Below, piece after piece: positions 15,307-19,723 of a stretch of DNA of 19,723 bases. Origin of the DNA: Candidatus Latescibacterota bacterium (GTDB taxonomy: Bacteria > Latescibacterota > UBA2968 > UBA8231); the NCBI GenBank assembly GCA_003529325.1, contig DPVW01000265.1, forward strand, positions 750 through 20,472, given 5' to 3'. The position numbers and the translations under genes are program-made. Below the pieces are notes generated by a model. The model was given only the letters and a program-made list of their open reading frames with translations, made no database searches and was not told where the DNA came from. Every line of letters begins with the position of its first letter. The stretch's first letter is position 1.

Positions 15307-16692
15307 CTACTCCAGGCCGGAACCGGCGGAGGCCATCTCGGTTTCGACGGGGACACCACCTAGTTCCTCAAGGGTTGTCGTCGGATCTCGCAAGGTGACT
15401 CGATCGTTGCTGCCAAGACCCTCCAGGATGATGACATAGTTGTCATTGCGCTCGCCCAGAACGACCTCCTGCTCCTTGGGTCGACCACCCTCTATGCGGA
15501 AAACGAGAGTCCGTCCACTCTTTTCGAACACGGCATCAATCGGGATGTAGAGTGGCAAGTCGGCGATGTCGCCCTCCGCCGGTTCCGAAATTTCGTCTTC
15601 TTCCAACTCAGGACGCAGCGGCACCGTTTGGATGACGACCTCACTCGTGGCTGTCATGCCCGGTTTCAGTCGACCATCCTGTTCTTCGATCTCTACTTCC
15701 AGGTCAAAGACCTTCACGTTTTTGTCCCCTTCCTTTTCCCGACCCAGAGAGGCGACACTGGTGACCTTGCCGTGGAAGACGGGCCCCGGGAGGGCGTCGA
15801 GTGTGATGTTTACGGGTTGACCGACTTCGACCTTGTCGACATCGACCTCGTTGACCCACGTCTTGACCCGCATGGTCGACAGATCGGGGAGAGTGACGAG
15901 TGTGGCGCCACCCCAGATCTCGTCTCCGACCCGGATCTTTATGGGCCTCGAGCCCTTCCAGATCTTCTCGTAGACGACCAGGCCAGGATTTTCAGCCAGG
16001 ACGGACAGGTGTTCCAGATCCTTCTCTGCCCGGTCGAGTTCTCGTTCTTCCTCGGCGACGTTGAGCTCCCGTTTGCGCAACTCGACGCTGTCGACGACAG
16101 ACTGTGCTTCGAACTGCTTGTGCGCCTGTTTGAGCGCCAGTTCGGCCTGCTTGCCTTTCAGCTTGGCTTCTTCTTTGTCGATAAAGGACTCGAACTTCAT
16201 CTTCTCGATCTGCAACTGCGCCAGCCGTAGGGCGGCCTCCTTGTTCTCGATATCCCCCTGCTGACGGGAAATCTCGACCTGCTGGTTGGCCGTCGTTTTT
16301 TTCAACTCCCCTCGCGCCGCTTCGAGTTCCTGCGACTCCTCTGTGACTTTCTTCTCAAATTCGACCCGGTCGAATTCGATGATGAGATCGCCAACTTCGA
16401 CGACTTCCCCTTCCGGGAAGAGCTTGGTGATCTTCAGTTGCCCACGCACGTTTGGAGCGTTGATCTGTTCGGCATTGACCGCTTCGAGTTCGCCCTGCTT
16501 CAAATTGAGGGTGATGACGAATTTCCCCTGTTGCACTGGAAAGGAGGCGATGGCGGAAGTTTCCTCCTTCAACAATACCCGAGAGGCGGCGACGCCGGCG
16601 GCGACGACGACCACGAGCAGCAGAGCGACGAGTAGACGTTTGCGGCCCTTGTTCGAAGCGGCTGCTGATGGCGGGGTCGCGGATTCGGTCAT
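15307..16692 (-). CDS. HlyD/MacA-type periplasmic adaptor (copy nearer the permease)
   Basis: This 461-residue membrane-fusion protein has a cytoplasmic N terminus and one TM helix (about 19-37, LLVALLLVVVVAAGVA). A split biotinyl-lipoyl domain flanks a long alpha-hairpin of coiled coil (about 110-235, rich in Glu, Lys, Gln and Leu), followed by beta-barrel and membrane-proximal domains. The conserved stretch WGGATLVTLPDLSTMRVK then VNEVDVDKVEVGQPVNITLD matches the adaptor consensus. It ends in an acidic extension (about 363-375) and a C-terminal barrel. Its ATG overlaps the stop of the second adaptor gene (ATGA). It should link the inner-membrane permease with an outer-membrane channel, but no TolC-like gene lies in the window. 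Confidence 0.9.
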   Translation of the reverse strand: MTESATPPSAAASNKGRKRLLVALLLVVVVAAGVAASRVLLKEETSAIASFPVQQGKFVITLNLKQGELEAVNAEQINAPNVRGQLKITKLFPEGEVVEVGDLIIEFDRVEFEKKVTEESQELEAARGELKKTTANQQVEISRQQGDIENKEAALRLAQLQIEKMKFESFIDKEEAKLKGKQAELALKQAHKQFEAQSVVDSVELRKRELNVAEEERELDRAEKDLEHLSVLAENPGLVVYEKIWKGSRPIKIRVGDEIWGGATLVTLPDLSTMRVKTWVNEVDVDKVEVGQPVNITLDALPGPVFHGKVTSVASLGREKEGDKNVKVFDLEVEIEEQDGRLKPGMTATSEVVIQTVPLRPELEEDEISEPAEGDIADLPLYIPIDAVFEKSGRTLVFRIEGGRPKEQEVVLGERNDNYVIILEGLGSNDRVTLRDPTTTLEELGGVPVETEMASAGSGLE

Positions 16693-17918
16693 AACAAACC
16701 CAAATCAGTGAGGGAGATAACATCCCCGTCGGCGAGACCGCTCTCGATGATGACATCGAGGCCATTGTCGGCTCCAAGGGTGACGTCGGTGGTCTCGAAT
16801 CCATTCGCCGTCTTGCGGAAGACGAAGATTCGATCCTGACGGCGATATACGAGGCTGAGAGGGATCGACAGTACGTCGGGGACCGACTCAAGGAGAATCT
16901 CGACGGCGGCAGACATGCCCGGGTACAAGCGGTCGTCATGTTCGGAGATGTCGACAACCATGTCGAATACCTGGACGTTGGGGGCGTATTCGAGTTCGTT
17001 GGCCATGGGTGAGACGCGGCGCACGACCCCCGCAAAGACGGGTCCCGGGTAGGCTTCGAGTCGAATGATGGCCTGCTGACCCGGTTCGATCTTCTGTACA
17101 TCCATCTCGCCGACCTGAGAGTAGACCTGCATCGAGTCGAGTTCGGGCAGGGCCAGCAGGCTGGTGCCACCCCAAACGACATCCCCTTCCGTCACCTTGC
17201 CCTGCCGTTCGGTCCCGCGCTTGCGGATCTCTTCGTATACCAGGATTCCCGGGCGTGTGGCATGGACGCTGAGGCGTTCATAGTCGGACTTGGCGCGATC
17301 GTAGTTCTTTTGCCGGTGCAGGATCCGCAGGTCACGATTGGCGAGTTCGACTTGGTCGATGATCGCTTGCGCTTCCACATTGGTTTTTGCCTGCGTCACA
17401 GCGCGCTCAGCATTCTCGATGTTGATTTTCGCCTCTTCCCGCTCCACAGGAGAGCCATACTTCGCTTTCTGCAGGTTGATCTTGGCAAGGTCTCGTTCAG
17501 CCGTCTTCTGTTCCACTTGCATGCGGAGTTCGGCGCGTTTGCGATCCTGTTGCGCCAGGGTCTTGGTCAGGTCGGCCTTGGCCTGCTCCAAAGACCCGGC
17601 ATTGTCCTTGACCTCTTGCGCGTGCAGTTCGCGGTCAAACTGCAATAGGAGGTCACCCACCTCGACGCGAGCACCCTCTGGATGCAGGTGGACGATCTTG
17701 AGCCGTCCACGTACCCGCGGTGCGACGACCTTTTCATCGCGGGCAGCTTGGATCTCGCCGGCTTCAACATGGGTGACCCGGAACTCACCGAGAGTCACAG
17801 TCAGCGTCGGCGTGGCGTTGTCCGCCTTGGAAGGGCTCAGGGCGCCACTGGCGAGGACGGCGGCGGCGAGCACGAAACCGACGCCGACAAGGATCCAACG
17901 TTTACTCAAGCGTGACAT
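16689..17918 (-). CDS. HlyD/MacA-type periplasmic adaptor, paralogue of the neighbouring one
   Basis: This 409-residue adaptor has one N-terminal TM helix (about 9-27), a lipoyl half (VEAGEIQAARDEKVVAPRVR), an alpha-hairpin coiled coil (about 95-215) and the second lipoyl and barrel part with WGGTSLLALPELDSMQVY and GEMDVQKIEPGQQAIIRLE. These stretches align with those of the adjacent adaptor, so the two arose by duplication. I chose the ATG at 17918, one base after the ABC ATPase stop, because GGAG lies 9 bases upstream. A TTG at 17936 is in frame but would add only a short charged stretch. Two adaptors for one ATPase and one permease is unusual and might mean a mixed adaptor ring. Confidence 0.9.
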   Translation of the reverse strand: MSRLSKRWILVGVGFVLAAAVLASGALSPSKADNATPTLTVTLGEFRVTHVEAGEIQAARDEKVVAPRVRGRLKIVHLHPEGARVEVGDLLLQFDRELHAQEVKDNAGSLEQAKADLTKTLAQQDRKRAELRMQVEQKTAERDLAKINLQKAKYGSPVEREEAKINIENAERAVTQAKTNVEAQAIIDQVELANRDLRILHRQKNYDRAKSDYERLSVHATRPGILVYEEIRKRGTERQGKVTEGDVVWGGTSLLALPELDSMQVYSQVGEMDVQKIEPGQQAIIRLEAYPGPVFAGVVRRVSPMANELEYAPNVQVFDMVVDISEHDDRLYPGMSAAVEILLESVPDVLSIPLSLVYRRQDRIFVFRKTANGFETTDVTLGADNGLDVIIESGLADGDVISLTDLGLL

Positions 17919-17919
17919 G

Positions 17920-18642
17920 TCACGCTTCTCCCGCAAGGGTCGGCGCCATTGCTCGTGGTTTTACCTCGTCGCTCTCCACCACACCGTCGCGGAAGCGGAC
18001 GATGCGGTGGGCGCAGGCGGCGACGTTCTCCTCGTGCGTGACGAGGATGATGGTGTTGCCAGACTCGTGCAGTCGCGTGAACAGTTCCATGATCTCGATC
18101 CCCGTGCGCGAGTCCAGGGCGCCTGTCGGTTCGTCAGCGAGGATGATGGACGGGTCATTGGCTAATGCGCGGGCGATGGCGACGCGCTGGCGCTGACCAC
18201 CAGAGAGCTCATTGGGCCGGTGATCCATGCGGTCGGTGAGACCCACCGCATCGAGGGCCTGCATGGCGCGTTCCCGACGCTGGCGGGCAGGAACGCCACC
18301 ATACACGAGGGGCAGTTCGACGTTCTTCAGTGCATTCGACCGCGGCAACAGATGGAAGGTCTGGAACACGAAGCCGATCTCCTGATTGCGGATGTCGGCG
18401 AGTTGGTCGTCGTCCATTTCGCTCACCATCTGACCGTTCAGGCGATAGAGCCCCTCGGTGGGCACATCGAGGCAGCCGATGATATTCATGAGAGTGGACT
18501 TGCCGGATCCCGATGGCCCCATGATGGCAACATACTCATTGCGGTGGATGTTGACATTGACACCACTCAGAGCGTGGACCTGCGTGGGTCCCATGTCGTA
18601 TGTCTTGGTAATCCCCGCCATCTCAATCATGACAGCTTCCAC
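17920..18642 (-). CDS. MacB/LolD-type ABC transporter ATPase
   Basis: The 240-residue nucleotide-binding subunit has Walker [10 protein letters not shown], the Q-loop [14 protein letters not shown], the signature [15 protein letters not shown], Walker [13 protein letters not shown] and the H-loop THEE. The motifs [17 protein letters not shown] and ALDSRTG are typical of the MacB/LolD/FtsE subfamily. The GTG at 18642 has AGGAG 7 bases upstream, in the end of the SH3 gene. An ATG four codons later (18630) also has a usable GGA. It pairs with the MacB-type permease, separated from it by the two adaptor genes. Confidence 0.95.
   Translation of the reverse strand: MEAVMIEMAGITKTYDMGPTQVHALSGVNVNIHRNEYVAIMGPSGSGKSTLMNIIGCLDVPTEGLYRLNGQMVSEMDDDQLADIRNQEIGFVFQTFHLLPRSNALKNVELPLVYGGVPARQRRERAMQALDAVGLTDRMDHRPNELSGGQRQRVAIARALANDPSIILADEPTGALDSRTGIEIMELFTRLHESGNTIILVTHEENVAACAHRIVRFRDGVVESDEVKPRAMAPTLAGEA
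17928..17931 (-). promoter_or_regulatory. Ribosome-binding site deciding the second adaptor's start
   Basis: GGAG (17931-17928, inside GGGAGAAG) is 9 bases upstream of the ATG at 17918 and lies within the 3' end of the ABC ATPase gene. It supports 17918 over the TTG at 17936. Confidence 0.5.
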
Positions 18643-18644
18643 GG

Positions 18645-19322
18645 TCAGTCTCCTACCGCGCCGGAGATGCCACGCAATTGATCACCGGGGACCCAACCCG
18701 CTGTTGTGTCGGAGGGAACCCGCACGAAGGCCCATGGCCCCTCATTCTGCTCTCGAAGAACAACGGTTCCGGCTCTGAGGCGGCCTACGCTGATGCCATC
18801 GGGTGCATCGAGCAGGGCGACTTCATCGTTGACATAGACCATACGGTCGAGCAACCCCTCGACGGTCAAGCGGAATACGTCGAGGGCGTCCTGAGCGAGG
18901 GGAGAGTGGGGCTGAACCTGCACCGAAGCGATGGTATTCAACCTCCACGTGACATCGAGTGTATTATCGACGGCGGCACGGCCTGCAGCCGATACGGGTC
19001 CCCAGGCAGCGGGTGCATCTACTTTGTGGCCGGAGACCGTGAAGCGACAACGGATCAGTGCCTCCGTATCGGGATGTTCTGGATTTGGCAGCGACGTCCA
19101 GCCCTTCAGTTCGGCGTCGGTGAAAGCCGTCAGTGCGTAGGCTCGAGTCAACTCGTCAAAGCTGGCCGAAATCCCCCGATAACGGCACTCCGCTGATCGC
19201 ACCAACTCGATATCAAACTCCGAGGGGCGCTCGACAGGCACGGGAGGATCAGGAATCAGGGGGATGGCGGCGGCGACGAGAAGGCCAACGATCCACGCCG
19301 CGCGCCGTCGAGGTAGGGCCAT
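18645..19322 (-). CDS. Membrane-anchored or exported protein with C-terminal bacterial SH3 domain
   Basis: The 225-residue protein has a basic N terminus and one hydrophobic helix (about 9-23, [15 protein letters not shown]) followed by a Pro-rich stretch, so it is either a signal anchor or exported. The middle (about 35-155) is not recognised; it has Cys46 and Cys92, which might form a disulfide in the periplasm. Residues about 162-217 are a bacterial SH3 domain ([20 protein letters not shown] then [15 protein letters not shown]), a fold that often binds cell-wall peptides. It precedes the ABC ATPase by 2 bases, so it belongs to the export operon, perhaps tethering the complex to the cell wall. 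The ATG at 19322 lacks an obvious ribosome-binding site. Confidence 0.8.
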   Translation of the reverse strand: MALPRRRAAWIVGLLVAAAIPLIPDPPVPVERPSEFDIELVRSAECRYRGISASFDELTRAYALTAFTDAELKGWTSLPNPEHPDTEALIRCRFTVSGHKVDAPAAWGPVSAAGRAAVDNTLDVTWRLNTIASVQVQPHSPLAQDALDVFRLTVEGLLDRMVYVNDEVALLDAPDGISVGRLRAGTVVLREQNEGPWAFVRVPSDTTAGWVPGDQLRGISGAVGD

Positions 19323-19334
19323 TTGCGCAGCTAG

Positions 19335-19346
19335 GTCGACGTCGAC
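19335..19346. repeat. 12-base perfect palindrome in the export-operon leader
   Basis: GTCGACGTCGAC is its own reverse complement (two SalI-like hexamers in tandem). It lies 12 bases before the SH3 gene's ATG and directly abuts the tandem 15-base repeats, so it may be part of an operator or affect ribosome access. Confidence 0.45.
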
Positions 19347-19375
19347 GTAAGTGATTGTTTCGTAAGTGCTTGTTT
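19346..19375. repeat. Tandem 15-base direct repeat (possible operator)
   Basis: Two adjacent copies read CGTAAGTGATTGTTT (19346-19360) and CGTAAGTGCTTGTTT (19361-19375), with one mismatch. They fall at about the predicted transcription start of the export operon (minus strand), where a bound repressor could block RNA polymerase. Confidence 0.55.
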
Positions 19376-19379
19376 CATC

Positions 19380-19408
19380 ACGGTACGAGAGAAGGTGGAC
19401 CTGGTCAA
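19380..19408 (-). promoter_or_regulatory. Probable sigma-70 promoter of the SH3/ABC export operon
   Basis: On the minus strand TTGACC (19408-19403, five of six consensus bases) is followed after exactly 17 bases by TACCGT (19385-19380, three of six, including the key T and A at the start and the final T). Transcription would start near 19373, inside the tandem repeats, giving a leader of about 50 bases before the ATG at 19322. Confidence 0.35.
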
Positions 19409-19412
19409 GAGT

Positions 19413-19723
19413 CTATTGCAGCGTTAGCGCCTCCGGTTCGTCGCTCTCCGCCCGCTCCTCCAGATCCTCCCACCAGACCATGACTTCAATTCTTCGATTC
19501 AGCGCCTTGTTCTCCGCAGTACTGTTGTCGAACAGGGGTCGTTCTTCGCCATAACCGACGGCTCCAGCATACCGGGAAGAATGAACGCATCTCGGCAATC
19601 AACATCTGGCGCACGGCACTGGCTCGTCGCTCTGAAAGCGCCTGGTTGTAGTCCTGGTCGCCATCACCATCGAACGCTTTTCGCGGTAGAGATTGACGAT
19701 GTCACCTCTGTTGACGGCGGATT
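19413..19723 (-). CDS. OmpA-family C-terminal domain protein, 5' partial and apparently frameshifted
   Basis: The C-terminal part of an OmpA-like peptidoglycan-binding domain is readable, but not in one frame. Near the stop the frame reads AGAVGYGEERPLFDNSTAEN and then ALNRRIEVMVWW, which is the classic end of the domain. The preceding part, DGDGDQDYNQALSERRASAV followed by RQMLIAEMR, is the matching earlier half but lies one frame off. The shift maps to about 19569-19590, and removing one base there restores continuity. The upstream half itself meets an in-frame TGA at 19702-19704. A reading VNRGDIVNLYREK in yet another frame joins it if one A is added to the AAAA at 19678-19681. So there are one or two single-base disruptions: either sequence error near a contig end or a real pseudogene. 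The N terminus is outside the window. The gene ends 90 bases before the SH3 gene. Confidence 0.7.

Noticed and set aside
14018..15439. 473-residue plus-strand open frame
   Set aside because: It is antisense to the MacB-type permease, which has clear family motifs; the frame is open because of high GC content.
1..19723. tRNA or rRNA genes, CRISPR arrays, transposases or phage genes
   Set aside because: None seen: no regularly spaced repeats, no transposase or integrase motifs, and nearly all sequence is accounted for by conserved protein genes.

Overview
The window is a densely packed, GC-rich (by eye around 60% or more) bacterial segment with 19 protein genes, no RNA genes, no CRISPR array and no insertion sequence. 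It looks like a Gram-negative organism: there is an outer-membrane-type barrel protein, a lipoprotein, an OmpA-type peptidoglycan-binding domain, HlyD-type periplasmic adaptors and a sigma-54 activator. The mix of GxDLY/SGNH hydrolase, Gfo/Idh/MocA oxidoreductase, paired amidohydrolases and SMP-30 lactonase recalls genomes of little-cultured phyla such as Latescibacterota or their relatives. That placement is an impression only, since no marker gene is present.

Layout. (1) 1-1932, minus: a truncated His-rich outer-membrane protein gene and a GxDLY/SGNH hydrolase. (2) 2098-7785, plus: four genes joined by start/stop overlaps, namely a CHAD domain fused to an SMP-30/gluconolactonase, a Cache-type sensor histidine kinase, an NtrC-type sigma-54 response regulator and an exported coiled-coil protein. 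(3) 7796-8971, minus: a membrane-anchored YkuE-type metallophosphoesterase, head-to-head with (4) 9000-12060, plus: two SIMPL-domain envelope proteins, then an intact amidohydrolase translationally coupled to a second copy that has lost its metal ligands. (5) 12066-13175, minus: a Gfo/Idh/MocA oxidoreductase, head-to-head with (6) 13225-14025, plus: a cytoplasmic metallophosphoesterase. (7) 14045-19322, minus: an export operon transcribed in the order SH3 protein, ABC ATPase, adaptor, adaptor, MacB-type permease. Ahead of it lies a partial, apparently frameshifted OmpA-domain gene running off the right edge.

How the parts may work together. Block 2 is the most unusual. A putative polyphosphate-binding domain joined to a lactonase-type beta-propeller is co-translated with a complete membrane sensor, sigma-54 activator and periplasmic coiled-coil protein, which suggests one signalling unit. 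Block 7 is a MacB-like exporter with two paralogous adaptors instead of one; its control region carries a tandem 15-nt repeat next to a plausible sigma-70 promoter. Lactonase, amidohydrolase_2 and Gfo/Idh/MocA families often act on sugar acids and lactones, so blocks 2, 4 and 5 may share a metabolic theme, but this is inference.

No stretch over 300 bases lacks a gene. The longest gaps are 672-819 (a possible promoter) and 1933-2097 (a divergent control region with a strong hairpin). The three tail-to-tail gene pairs are separated by only 5 to 19 bases, leaving no room for separate intrinsic terminators.
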